From: Ichthyosporea sp. XGB-2017a
Taxonomy: Eukaryota > Opisthokonta > Ichthyosporea
Assembly (NCBI GenBank): GCA_002811675.1
Contig: PDIM01010343.1
Location: 1-36,057 of the forward strand
Length of the DNA: 36,057 bases
Direction: 5' to 3'
Positions 9,000 through 18,758 of the stretch are shown in pieces (positions within the stretch are counted from its first letter, which is position 1; each line of letters begins with the position of its first letter). The notes below the pieces were generated by a model that saw only the letters and a program-made list of their open reading frames with translations, had not been told where the DNA came from and made no database searches. Made by a program: the position numbers and the translations under genes.

Positions 9000-11900
9000 C
9001 TAATTTCTTTTCATTACTTGCAAGCGAACTGCCCCCGGGTTATGTTTCACCTCTGACGCTATCAGCCCATTTTCCTCCGCATACTTCCACACTGAGCGCT
9101 TCAAGGGGCTCTCTCCCTCCTCTTCAGAGTGTAGTCCCCGGCCAGTGACAACCACCACTCGTCCGATGGTGGGGATAATCGGAAGAACTAGCTCGTTTAG
9201 TTTCCGCACTCCATGCTTCACAGTCATCCCATGCAGATCAATTTGTAGCTCATCGAGCTGGTCACCCTTTCCTGGCTTCATCACCCCCATATTCGAGCTC
9301 CCAGTGTTGATTCTCTCAAAGATGTCATCATACGCACTCTCATACATTCTCTGCAATCGGTCCCGTACACGCATAAGTTCCTGCACGCTTCTTTCATATC
9401 GGCCAGTCATAACTTTTCCCTTTAGCTCCATCACTTCAATATTGTGTTCCAGCTTACTCTTCGCCTTCTTCAGCTCTTCAATGGGCGCTTGGGCATCTAC
9501 AAATATCTCCTGCTTTTCTTCGTGAGATAGGTCACGCACACGTCCGTGGTCGAATGCAGCGATATATTCCATCACAATGTCATGTATCTTGCTCAAGTCA
9601 AAGTCGTACTCTTGTAGCAATTCCGTAAGAAAAGAGTTTACATCATCCACAGTGGGAAATATTTTCTGCTTAATAAATAGGCGCTGATGCTGTTTCAGAT
9701 ATACTTCCAGGTAGTATTCATACAGCTGTCCCAAGGCATAGTGTGGCGCCGGTTGTCTGCATTCCGGGCAGTTGAACTGAACATTATACTCAGAATAGGT
9801 TGGATAAGTTCCTCGTCCTTCCGTGTTATCCCAAACGTACTCATACACGCACTCTTCAAAATTAGCCTTCTCCATTTTCACAAGACACTCAGTACACACT
9901 GCGTGGCCACAGGGGAGGACTATAGCCATCTTGATCGCCTCAAACAGACTCCAGGGGTGAAAACATGACGGGCAATGTGGCTCCAGTTCGGGAATGTCCT
10001 CCGCCTTTTTGGGGACAACAAGGGTCGCCACATCAAATTCCGCATCATACAAATCATCGCTAGCCATATTCGCAGTTGCGAAAGGTTGCACACTTGCTTG
10101 TTTCCCACCCAATTTCTCCATATGCTCAGGAACTTTGTGCTTGTATTGGGATATTTGCGATTCTACAATTGCCCGACAAGGGATGACCTGGCATTCTTCC
10201 ACAGTATATTCGCTGCCCCTGATACTACCAAATACCTGTCTTTGCTTGCGTCTTCTCGCGGGCTTGGCATTTAATCGCAAGGAAGTGGTGTGTTGTGGCG
10301 ATACCCATTCATTTACATTATAGTTGACACTATTGCCATTCGTTTCTGGCCTTGTGGGGGTATTGGAGCTGTCATTTAGTACTTCTATTTCTTCTTTCAC
10401 AGAGCTTTCATGTTCGGAAGAATTGCCATCTATTAGATCTATCTCACGTTGGTCTAAAAAGGATGACGACGATATGGATACACTTTCTTCTATATCGAAT
10501 GGTTCCAATGTATACTCCACACCACTAAATACGTCTATCAATTCTTCAAGTGATACCGTGTTATGTGTTCGAAATGCCAATGCTCTCTGAATGTATTCAA
10601 TGGTCATTTGCTTGCGCTTCATGATATTCTGAAGAAATGAATTTGTACGTACGTTTGGCACACTGCCATCCCTGTTCCTATAAAGACCCAATTGCACACT
10701 GTACTGAGCAAATTCACAAAGACGTAAGGTGAATATCACATACCACGAAAAGAAGAAGGTTTCGGCGAATTCTTTCTCAACTATTACCGACATTTGATCC
10801 AAAAAAGATTCCACTTCATGGAAGAGATGCAGTCTGTTCCATAACGAAAGAGACGAAAATGTTTCGCTCGCATAGCAAATGTTCTTGAACTTTTCCTCTG
10901 ATGTGAAAAAAAGGCTTTCTTTGGACCAAGTTTGACATTTGGGTCCCCATAAATTCCTAGATAGAGAAGAAAGTGGCCTACATTGGCCACTGCTGATATT
11001 AGTGGGTGCTCTCCACAAATATTCTTGAATATGCATAATGTGATCTTCCTTCCCTATCAAAGATGCCACCTTTACGAACTGAGGACTACAGGAAGTGTGC
11101 CACTTGTATATCATGTCCATACCATTATCCCCCAATTCGGAAATTAAGGCTTGCAACGAAAGACCGGTTGCAGCAAAGACCCTTCGATTAAGCAAATTAT
11201 CTTCACCTGCAAAATGATCATCAACTATCATTCGGGGTTCAATGTTCAGGGAGAAATCGGCTACTTCAATTGCCTTTAAACATGCTGTAGGATGCCTTTC
11301 GAAGTCAGATTCAAAGCACGCTGTGCTACAAAACGTAGCTCCAGCACAGTTTGAGCATCTGACACATCTCGTTCGAGATATCTCACGATTACATTTCCAA
11401 CAGATAACAGTTTTCGCAGGAGAATTAAGCGTCGACAGAGCAACGAAATGCACATCGAAAAGTAGATCACTGAGTCTGCTGCGGCTTTCAATAGTTTTCA
11501 GCTGACTTCGTTTATACTTTCCGACAGGCTTGTTCGTGAGCATCGCAAACAGATCCAAAATCATTTCGTCTGCTAAAATTGGGTCGGTTCCCGGCTTTCC
11601 GTATTTGCTTTTATATCTTTCTAAAAAATGTTCCTGGCCACACTCAATGCCCACTACTACTCGGGCGGATATAAAAATGGCCTCTACAAACGACTGTCTA
11701 AAGAATCGACAGACGTTTTCCCTCATTATACCGTCTTCAAGAGTAGAAAATATGCCACTCTTCAGCAAATATTCATTCTCTAATAAAATCTCACGCAAAT
11801 ATTCTTTTAATTCGCTGAGCAAAGAAACATTGCTATGGTTGGGTTCGGATAACAAGCAAAAAAAACATTTCAATATCATCTTGCTCATAATTTCTTGCTT

Positions 11901-12365
11901 TTGTCTTACACACCTTAAAAAGTTAACAATCTGGGTCTCCTCGCAAAACTCCAATCCCAAGAAGGTATCACTCACATCTTCACGAGTGCAATAATCAAAA
12001 TCGCCAAGGCAGTACATATATGCCGTCTTAAAGTCTGCTCGAGATATATGAAGGCCTATTTGGTGACTAACAACTTGCTCCACAGAATCAAAGGTGGCTC
12101 GATTGGTTGACAATTCATTGCAAATTACCTCTCGTGCCCGAGCACGCTTCGAGGCCTGCTCACAGAGAAAATCAAAGTAGAGTGGGATTTCGATTAAACC
12201 AACGCCAATGTCAATGTTTTTTGGAAACTCCCCCTTTAAATCATTGTCGTGACTCACAACACGGCATGGGAGCGTACCTTGCGTGGATATGCGATGCACC
12301 AGACCTACAAATGGATCTATGTCCCATCCCGTGAGGTCGGCAGGGGGATTGAAAATAGTTTCCAT
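9000..12365 (-). CDS. MYND + RING + Smr protein segment (third part of the TAG-linked frame)
   Basis: If independent, the first ATG is at 12365; the frame is open upstream to TAG 12402-12404. Seen, numbering from the open frame's 5' edge at 12383: a MYND zinc finger at about 327-369 (CWKC...RCSNC...FCSTAC...H...C); a long polar region rich in Ser/Glu; a C3HC4 RING at about 802-874 (CPSC, then CGHAVCTEC, a 40-residue loop, CPEC); a helical charged coil; and a C-terminal Smr domain at about 1041-1125 with IDLHGMT, GRGLHS and NPGAVRLQV. Smr domains of the Cue2/N4BP2/NONU-1 group cut mRNA at stalled ribosomes, and RING domains transfer ubiquitin. A role in mRNA or ribosome quality control is inference. 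It ends TAG then TAA. Confidence 0.85.
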   Translation of the reverse strand: METIFNPPADLTGWDIDPFVGLVHRISTQGTLPCRVVSHDNDLKGEFPKNIDIGVGLIEIPLYFDFLCEQASKRARAREVICNELSTNRATFDSVEQVVSHQIGLHISRADFKTAYMYCLGDFDYCTREDVSDTFLGLEFCEETQIVNFLRCVRQKQEIMSKMILKCFFCLLSEPNHSNVSLLSELKEYLREILLENEYLLKSGIFSTLEDGIMRENVCRFFRQSFVEAIFISARVVVGIECGQEHFLERYKSKYGKPGTDPILADEMILDLFAMLTNKPVGKYKRSQLKTIESRSRLSDLLFDVHFVALSTLNSPAKTVICWKCNREISRTRCVRCSNCAGATFCSTACFESDFERHPTACLKAIEVADFSLNIEPRMIVDDHFAGEDNLLNRRVFAATGLSLQALISELGDNGMDMIYKWHTSCSPQFVKVASLIGKEDHIMHIQEYLWRAPTNISSGQCRPLSSLSRNLWGPKCQTWSKESLFFTSEEKFKNICYASETFSSLSLWNRLHLFHEVESFLDQMSVIVEKEFAETFFFSWYVIFTLRLCEFAQYSVQLGLYRNRDGSVPNVRTNSFLQNIMKRKQMTIEYIQRALAFRTHNTVSLEELIDVFSGVEYTLEPFDIEESVSISSSSFLDQREIDLIDGNSSEHESSVKEEIEVLNDSSNTPTRPETNGNSVNYNVNEWVSPQHTTSLRLNAKPARRRKQRQVFGSIRGSEYTVEECQVIPCRAIVESQISQYKHKVPEHMEKLGGKQASVQPFATANMASDDLYDAEFDVATLVVPKKAEDIPELEPHCPSCFHPWSLFEAIKMAIVLPCGHAVCTECLVKMEKANFEECVYEYVWDNTEGRGTYPTYSEYNVQFNCPECRQPAPHYALGQLYEYYLEVYLKQHQRLFIKQKIFPTVDDVNSFLTELLQEYDFDLSKIHDIVMEYIAAFDHGRVRDLSHEEKQEIFVDAQAPIEELKKAKSKLEHNIEVMELKGKVMTGRYERSVQELMRVRDRLQRMYESAYDDIFERINTGSSNMGVMKPGKGDQLDELQIDLHGMTVKHGVRKLNELVLPIIPTIGRVVVVTGRGLHSEEEGESPLKRSVWKYAEENGLIASEVKHNPGAVRLQVMKRN

Positions 12366-12401
12366 CGCCAAAATGGTTTCCAATGTATCTGTTGTAGCAT
12401 C

Positions 12402-14984
12402 CTAAGAAGACAATGGCAGCTTGAAATGCGCATTTTGAGAAAGAAACCCATTCATAAATCCTTTCAATTGCTCTTTAGCATCATGGACAGCTTCATGAAG
12501 TGAGGATTGATACAGACATTTAATGGCAGTATAGTAATTTGGAACTGTTTCTGGGTACGTATTGCAAACATTTTTCCACACTTTGCAAATGTACACACAA
12601 AATATGGTCTCCCACTTCATTGTGTCTAGCCGAGATGGAAACAGCCGGAACAAAAAATCGTTTTCAACCTCCTCGGTGGTTTCTGCATACCATGAGTAGG
12701 GATCATGGTACATATTAAAGATGGCTTCTCTAAACGCGATGGTGTCATCTAAGCGATGTAAGTGGCCCGTGGTGTGGAGAAAATGACTTCTTAGCAACAC
12801 AGATAATGGTATTAGCTCTTGCATTTCATCAAAATAAATACATAGTCTTTCACTCAGGTACGTACTCGTTATGAGATGTGACAGCAGCTCGAGGCAGTAC
12901 CGGAAATTAACTTTTGATGCGACGGTACAACGCCGGACAATATCTGTCAATTCCGATTCCGTAATGCGATATAAATCGCTGTCAAATATCGCTCGACGTA
13001 CGGCTTGTTCGTCCCTTGCTACTTCATACCAGGATCTCATATAGTTCACGCATTCATCGTGATATAACCCATCGATTTTTCGGATAACCGACGCAGATGG
13101 AGACATTACATCGCCTAAAATTGTGTTCATTATATCTTCATTAAGAAAGCGGTAAAATTTTGGGTCAATAAGATATGTGGCTGGACCAAACCCACCAAAG
13201 AGATAATGCCCATCAACCGATTTTGCGCGTAGTACTAGCTCGGGATTGGAAAAGGCCAATACCCAGTACTCTTTCCCTTCGCCGGCAGGGTCACTCGATC
13301 TTCCCTCCAAGAAGGCAAGACCTTTGGCTAATACTTTGCACGCCTTCTTGTGATGCCGCTTCCAGTGTGATATCTGACATTGTGCATCACAGTATTTGGC
13401 TAAATCACACCGCTGGCATTTTTTTAAATTACCGGCTGTTGTCCCACAATTGAAGCAAAAGTCGACATCTTTAGCAAAAAGAATACAATATCTGCACGCG
13501 CACAATTTTATAGTTGTATCATCCGAGAAGCCTAAAACCATCTCATCGCTGGGAACAGCTGGATACTCGCATTTGGAATAACTGAAGCCAAAATCCGTAG
13601 TAAACGTGTTACCGATAAATTCCCTGATAGCGTCATCTGAATAAGGGGCTTTGCGGTCATTTTCAATATTTCGCATAGCCTCCTTTGCACACAGATAGAC
13701 ACCTTCCCTTTTCATTTTTTTGATAAGATGCTCAAACTTTTTCGGAAACAAATAAATGCCTACACTTCTACTGTCGTTCAGTTGATGATGCTTGCCACGG
13801 CTGTTGACGAAATCGATCAAATTTAACAGTCGCACAACTATGGAAAATGTCCAGGCCTGTTCTCCTTTAGCGTCACTGTCTTCTCCTTTTTCTTCGCCAC
13901 GTGAATGGGGGTGCTTTGGTAAGGAATTCAAAGAAAGGTGGACTTTTCGCAACACGCCCAGTATTGAGTAATACACGGCATCTGCAATCACATTTGCATA
14001 TTCCCAACTACCATTCCAGTGAAAAAAGGCGCTCCATTTCGGGATATTTCGATACGCCTTCCAAAATATCTTTTGTGCACAAAGAAATTTTGCATCGCCG
14101 ATTGTTGAACAGTTTTGAAATTCCTCACACAACTGGTCCATGCCTCTTCTATTGATGTATTTTAATTGCATGTTATCAACAAAATCGGACACATCCGGCA
14201 CAAGATATTCGAAGTTATCCGGACTGGGATTCCCATTTCTAAAGCGAGGGAATAGATCCGATCTCACAAAACGTACGAAGTCTACCAAAGAATCAGGCAA
14301 AATGGTTGGGGGTTTACAGTGAAACAAAATAGACGCTGGTGTTTCATCACATGACCAGTTAGTACTACAGACCCGCAAAGAATTGATATCTTGAACAATA
14401 CAACCAGCAAAATTCTTTTCTAAATGTGACAAAAGAACGGCACTTTTCATTGCCTGTTCCGTATTTTGGCATTCCTCAAGGTTAACAAAATCTAAATCAA
14501 CAGAACGTTTATCGGCCAGACTCACAACAGATTCAGGAAGCTCGTCTAATTTCAAAGAACTAAACAGTCGTTTCTTTGAATAGCTGTGTGTACGTTGAGG
14601 GTTCATAACTTTGCTTAAGGAGCTTCTTCGGCAAACTTTTGAGTGTCCACTGCAATAGTGGTCCCTCTGGCATTTAATGCAGCAATATAAAGCATCTTTA
14701 CATCCAGGGCATCCAAGCATAGTTGCAAAACTTCCATGACAAGAACACCATGAGCAAACATCTACTTCACCCACCCCTTCAAACCAGCCGGCAATATCAA
14801 AACATGATTCATCTGATAGATACGTTTGATATTGCCAGGGGAATAGTGCTTCCACGACTTTCGCCGTGCCAAAGACACCCACTAAGAACTCTTTCCGATC
14901 ATGTTCAGTAAGAAGGAAATACTGGCGATACCCCCCTTTCGGTCTGTGCATCTCCCAATACGCTCGTGCAAGGAAAAAGTCCAT
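12402..14984 (-). CDS. Two-MYND-finger protein segment (middle part of the TAG-linked frame)
   Basis: An 860-codon frame from ATG 14984 to TAG 12402. Two MYND-type fingers are visible: residues about 77-118 (CSWC...CPGC...YCCIKC...H...C) and about 511-550 (CFNC...CQRC...YCDAQC...HWKRHHKKAC). The second is the more canonical, with all eight ligands. Between and after them are long helical, Cys-poor regions I do not recognise. MYND fingers bind proline-rich peptides in partner proteins, so this part is probably a protein-interaction scaffold. There is no signal peptide or membrane segment, so cytosolic or nuclear. The frame continues in register upstream into the 528-codon segment and downstream into the RING/Smr segment, with only TAG between. 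Confidence 0.85.
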   Translation of the reverse strand: MDFFLARAYWEMHRPKGGYRQYFLLTEHDRKEFLVGVFGTAKVVEALFPWQYQTYLSDESCFDIAGWFEGVGEVDVCSWCSCHGSFATMLGCPGCKDALYCCIKCQRDHYCSGHSKVCRRSSLSKVMNPQRTHSYSKKRLFSSLKLDELPESVVSLADKRSVDLDFVNLEECQNTEQAMKSAVLLSHLEKNFAGCIVQDINSLRVCSTNWSCDETPASILFHCKPPTILPDSLVDFVRFVRSDLFPRFRNGNPSPDNFEYLVPDVSDFVDNMQLKYINRRGMDQLCEEFQNCSTIGDAKFLCAQKIFWKAYRNIPKWSAFFHWNGSWEYANVIADAVYYSILGVLRKVHLSLNSLPKHPHSRGEEKGEDSDAKGEQAWTFSIVVRLLNLIDFVNSRGKHHQLNDSRSVGIYLFPKKFEHLIKKMKREGVYLCAKEAMRNIENDRKAPYSDDAIREFIGNTFTTDFGFSYSKCEYPAVPSDEMVLGFSDDTTIKLCACRYCILFAKDVDFCFNCGTTAGNLKKCQRCDLAKYCDAQCQISHWKRHHKKACKVLAKGLAFLEGRSSDPAGEGKEYWVLAFSNPELVLRAKSVDGHYLFGGFGPATYLIDPKFYRFLNEDIMNTILGDVMSPSASVIRKIDGLYHDECVNYMRSWYEVARDEQAVRRAIFDSDLYRITESELTDIVRRCTVASKVNFRYCLELLSHLITSTYLSERLCIYFDEMQELIPLSVLLRSHFLHTTGHLHRLDDTIAFREAIFNMYHDPYSWYAETTEEVENDFLFRLFPSRLDTMKWETIFCVYICKVWKNVCNTYPETVPNYYTAIKCLYQSSLHEAVHDAKEQLKGFMNGFLSQNAHFKLPLSS

Positions 14985-14996
14985 GTAGGCTCTATA

Positions 14997-16583
14997 CTAC
15001 TTTACAGCACGAAGACTTCTGCTCCGGTTGGTGCCATGAAAGCGTCGGTAACACGACTTCTCGTTCCACCGCGCATAGTTTGGAGGATTGTCAGGGTGAC
15101 TTTCACCCAGCTCTCGCATGCTCTGGTCGGTGAGTATTGTGTTCGCAATACCATTACTAATTATTGCAAAACATTTACACTGAGAAATTCCAAGTAGGGA
15201 TCTATCACTTGGAAGCCTGCGAAACTGGCCAATCTCTGTTTGAAGTGTACATGCACAGTTTTCCAGCCCCCAAAAGTAGTTAAATTCACAAATACTACTT
15301 TCAAAAGACGAGGTCACATTACAAATTGCCCTTCCATAAAGGTGTAGAGAGCAAAAACGTTTACGTTCCTCTGGTTCAAAGTCATCAGGAGGATCTTCGC
15401 CCCGCCAATTGCTTCCAACAAAAGACATTTTCTGTAAGTCTGAAATGTGGGCGAGCGACTCTTCCAGGAGAGACACTTCGATATCAAGAAGATAAGGACG
15501 ATGAGAGCCTCTTCTGGGGAACTCCACTCCATCCACAATGGGGATGTTACACGACAGGCGTCTCCATATCTCACACAACTCCTCCCCAAACAGTTTCACA
15601 CACTGCTCGCTGGGGTGGAAATATTCAGGCTTAGCGAGCCTCTTCTCCCAGGCACTCACTGCTTCTGGATATTTCTCCAACTCCTCCTCGACGTACTCTT
15701 GAGCGGGATGCACCACATGATTTCTCACTTTCCACACCTCCCCCTCTTTCGGCAGGCACCCCACACTTCTCAACACTCGCACCATATCCCCCGCCATGAT
15801 GCAGCCTGTCACAAAGAGCAGCTTCATGTTCAGCACTATAAATAGATTCTCCTCGGCCACACTCGCCATGCTTCCTGGATAGAACGGAAGCGTCTGTACA
15901 TATCCCGACCTATATCCCTTTTTCATTTTTTTATCACCCAAGAAATCCAACACTGTCACGTTAGCCCCACACAACTGCAGTTCCTTAAAAAGAGAATCAG
16001 CGAAAAGAAAGGCGGGATCCTTCTCGCCTCCCAACACCCCTTCCTCTTTCTTTAATGGGTCTTTTTCGATGTTCTGTAGGCGCATCTGGTCCAGCGGTAA
16101 GAGCTTCTCCATGGGACAAATCTCGCTCTCTTTCTCTTCTTCCCTTTCATTAGTACTATGTTCGACTTCGGTATTCTCTAACAGGCACATCTCCCGCAGG
16201 TACGCCTCGTTCATCTGATGACACACCGCCCGTGCCCGCCCCGGTTGGGCCAAATCCTCAATACTATGCTCGCGCACAATGCTCTGCAACCAGCACGGGA
16301 TTTTTTCTAATGTGTACTCACATATGAAAATATAATGCAACAAGCATCCCAAGCCTGAATTAGCAATAGCTGAATGAACATAATCAATGCATATCTTCTT
16401 GTGTGCTTCCCAGTGGACCTCTCTGCAAGCTGTCGAGCAGTACAGGACACATCCACACCGAAGACAGGTAACGCTGTGATGCTCATCTACCTTGCTCCCC
16501 TTCAATCGCTCAGAACATTCCCCGCACAGCAAACGCTGCACGAACCTCTCACCCCTCCGACTCCCTTCCTTGATCCCTAACAT
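14997..16583 (-). CDS. MYND-finger protein segment (first part of the TAG-linked frame)
   Basis: A 528-codon frame opening with ATG at 16583. Residues about 20-65 form a MYND finger (CGEC...CLRC...YCSTAC...HWEAHKKIC). After it come about 460 residues without a recognised domain: a helical stretch, an acidic Glu/Lys-rich linker near 145-200, and a region around 215-300 with a beta-alpha flavour (NVTVLDFLGD, LFIVLNMKLLFVTG) that could be a Rossmann-like fold, though this is weak. It ends AAG TAG, then four sense codons to the ATG of the next segment. This ATG is the natural start of the whole frame: upstream sequence is AT-rich and non-coding, and no signal peptide is present. Confidence 0.85.
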   Translation of the reverse strand: MLGIKEGSRRGERFVQRLLCGECSERLKGSKVDEHHSVTCLRCGCVLYCSTACREVHWEAHKKICIDYVHSAIANSGLGCLLHYIFICEYTLEKIPCWLQSIVREHSIEDLAQPGRARAVCHQMNEAYLREMCLLENTEVEHSTNEREEEKESEICPMEKLLPLDQMRLQNIEKDPLKKEEGVLGGEKDPAFLFADSLFKELQLCGANVTVLDFLGDKKMKKGYRSGYVQTLPFYPGSMASVAEENLFIVLNMKLLFVTGCIMAGDMVRVLRSVGCLPKEGEVWKVRNHVVHPAQEYVEEELEKYPEAVSAWEKRLAKPEYFHPSEQCVKLFGEELCEIWRRLSCNIPIVDGVEFPRRGSHRPYLLDIEVSLLEESLAHISDLQKMSFVGSNWRGEDPPDDFEPEERKRFCSLHLYGRAICNVTSSFESSICEFNYFWGLENCACTLQTEIGQFRRLPSDRSLLGISQCKCFAIISNGIANTILTDQSMRELGESHPDNPPNYARWNEKSCYRRFHGTNRSRSLRAVK

Positions 16584-17082
16584 TACTATCTGTAAAGGTA
16601 CAATCTATTGGCTAAGGCAAAATCAATTCACTTTTAGATTCCTCTTCCTCTTTCCCTCTCGTGCGAGGATCAAAATCCACTGCTAGTAGTAAGTATAAGT
16701 AATAAGGAATACATAACAGCAAACAAACAAATAAATCTCCAAATCCATCAGCCACGCTCGCGGTTAAAAAGCGTTAATCCACCATGAGGGTTATTGAGCG
16801 AAGCGCAGCGTAGCGTTTTTCTCTCATCAGCTCAGGCCCTTTTTGACGGTCAATTTTTTCGAGGATATATGATAAATGCAGCCTTCTGATTGGATAAAAC
16901 CCCCATCCCCCAAAATTATGCTTCTCAGAACTGAATCCCTTACACAAGCTTCGCTCGTCCACACTTGCTGTGCAGACTATTTTAATTATTACTGTAGTGC
17001 GGTGTTTATTTCGCCACACAAAGAGAAAGTGAGACATGCGCCCACGTGTTTCCGCGCCTTCCCTCCCAGACAACCGTAAAGT
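16584..17082. other. Intergenic: MYND promoter side and RCC1-like gene 3' end
   Basis: About 500 bp between two minus-strand genes. It should hold the MYND frame's promoter and the 3' UTR of the RCC1-like gene. There are A/T-rich patches near 16685-16735 and a GAGCGAAGCGCAGCGTAGCG string near 16795. No coding frame is convincing and no clear TATA box is seen. Confidence 0.4.
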
Positions 17083-18713
17083 TTATTTTTTGTTGGTCCA
17101 AATGGTGGAATAGTACATTGCACACGTGTGTGTCCTCCCGGCCGCGATGCTCAGCACAGTGGTTGTCTTCGTCCCATCTGCCGAGCTTTTCATCTCCTCG
17201 GGAACAACGGTCTTTTTATCCGAGGTCTCTCCCCAGCAAAAGGCCTGGCTATCCTTCAGCGAGATGCCGCAGAGATGGCGAAATCCTGGGCTGATTGTGC
17301 GAAAAGGAACGCTGGTGAGGGATGAGGGTACTGTAAGGCCATTCATGCATTTCAATGTTCGACCATCACCCGCTTGGGCGTGCAATTGGCAGGTATATCT
17401 CTCACCCGCCGCGCACAAGAATGATTCGTAATTTTCATCAAATTCGCAGCAGAATTCAGATTGGTTTGTACAATGGATCCTTTCAAATCCCAGCGATACA
17501 AAGCTCGCTCCGCAAAAGATGTTGCAAACATGAAGCCCTCGCTCCCTACAGAGAGCGTGTGAAGCTTTGTAGCGCTTGACGGCAGGGTATTCAATTGGCC
17601 TGCGGTCCATCCAAAGCAGTGCATCTGTCCAGAAGAGTCCAACAGACAAGTGCGATTGTTACTCGCAGAGAAAACCCCCGGATAGTCGGGCATTTTCATG
17701 GATGGACTGAACTTAATCGAGTCGAGTTCATCTTCAGAGGGGATCTGATTGAATCTATTCTCACCCCAGCACCTCATCTTGGCCCACGAGCTGGTTCTTT
17801 TTTCCAGATAGATTGCACAGGTGTGCCAATCCCCAGCTCCCATTGAGATAATCTCCCGATCAGATCCCCGTGCTAGCATGTCGGGTACGGCGGATTGCTT
17901 TTCCCAGTTCGCCCCCCAGCAAAATGCGCCTCCCCCAGATTCGATCGAATAGGCTGCACAAGAGTTGTATTCCCCTGCAATCACAAACTTAACATCTTTA
18001 TGAACCAATTCATCTGGGATTTTTGATTGTTTCCAGCGATTCGAGCCCCAGCACAACACCTGATTGTCCGAGTCGGTTCTCTCCATCCCACTGTCCCCTG
18101 GTGTGGTGGTTGGGGTCCCGGTGGAAGAAGGCAAGGTAGTTGTGGTATCAGTTGCATTTCCAGAAGCATCTCCTCCTCCTCCTCCTCCTCCAAGGCCCAC
18201 TACAATCCCCACCACCACCCCTGTGATGGCCACAAGTGCAATAGCCACAGACACGATGATGACATTCCTCCTCCTCCTCCTTTTGCTGCTGTCGCTGTTA
18301 CTCTTAATATTCCTAAAGTAGTCACTGGTTAACGGATCCTCTTTCACGACTATATCCGGTAGCGCAGGAGGTCTACCAGCATTCGAATCAGTGTGATTAC
18401 TATTTCCACCCGTCACTGTCTATTTGTGTTGCAGCACTGCTTCACTACCTGTCTCTCCGGCGGTTGCCCTGTTATCAGGCACTCGCCCAGCGCCAATAAC
18501 CCCCGTCTGTGCTGCTATGGGGACTGAGGCTTGAGGGGCAGACGCAACGCTAGTGCACCCCCGATATTCGTAGTCCTCGTCCACATTGCTATAGTGATCC
18601 TCATCCACATTGCTATATGGCGAGGAGGATCGCGGGCCAGAGAGGGTGGACGGGGGATTCGAAAGAGAAAGACAAGCAGGATCGTCATACACGTTACCAT
18701 AATTCCCATTCAT
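17083..18713 (-). CDS. Type II membrane protein with RCC1-like extracellular repeats; in-frame TAG and one frame break
   Basis: The only usable ATG is 18713 (MNGNYGNVYDD); upstream is homopolymer DNA. Codon 98 is TAG (18420-18422) and the frame continues. No ATG occurs after it until beyond the membrane segment, so TAG must be translated to make a membrane protein. Residues about 40-58 repeat YSNVDED; KRRRRR precedes a membrane helix at about 150-173 (NVIIVSVAIALVAITGVVVG), giving N-in topology. A poly-Gly and Thr/Ser/Pro stalk follow, then 6-7 RCC1-like blades (CWG-x-N...P...AG-x-x-H-x-CA). Near 17400-17475 the frame changes: a frame ending TGA at 17352 gives way to the frame ending TAA at 17083, which carries further blades. 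Possibly an assembly error or real break. A surface receptor or lectin-like role is inference. Confidence 0.75.
18171..18190. repeat. Short TCC/GGA microsatellite in coding sequence
   Basis: A run of TCC triplets on the plus strand encodes the poly-glycine linker just outside the membrane helix of the RCC1-like protein. The repeat is in phase with the codons, so length change would not break the frame. Confidence 0.7.
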
Positions 18714-18758
18714 TTTTGTTTTGTTTGGTTCTTTCTTTTTTTCTTTACAAAAGGCAAA

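Larger units (their letters stand above)
8997..16583 (-). other. Single open frame of ~2,528 codons interrupted only by TAG (four-MYND / RING / Smr protein)
   Basis: The three MYND ORFs listed separately lie in one register. From the ATG at 16583 to TAA at 8997-8999, the only stops in frame are TAG at 14997-14999, 12402-12404 and 9000-9002. The gap from the first TAG to the next ATG is 12 bp (four codons); after the second TAG the frame runs 12 sense codons to the next ATG. If UAG is translated, the product has MYND fingers near residues 20-65, 610-650, 1044-1084 and 1861-1903, a RING near 2336-2408 and an Smr domain near 2575-2660 by rough count (numbering uncertain by tens). Alternatives are stop read-through or three ultra-compact genes on one transcript. 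The fused reading fits best with the in-frame TAG in the neighbouring gene at 18420. Confidence 0.7.

Noticed and set aside
12402-16583. An operon of three separate MYND genes with 12-18 bp spacers
   Set aside because: Not excluded, but the shared register, the exclusive use of TAG at the joins, and the independent TAG in the RCC1-like gene make one continuous protein more likely.
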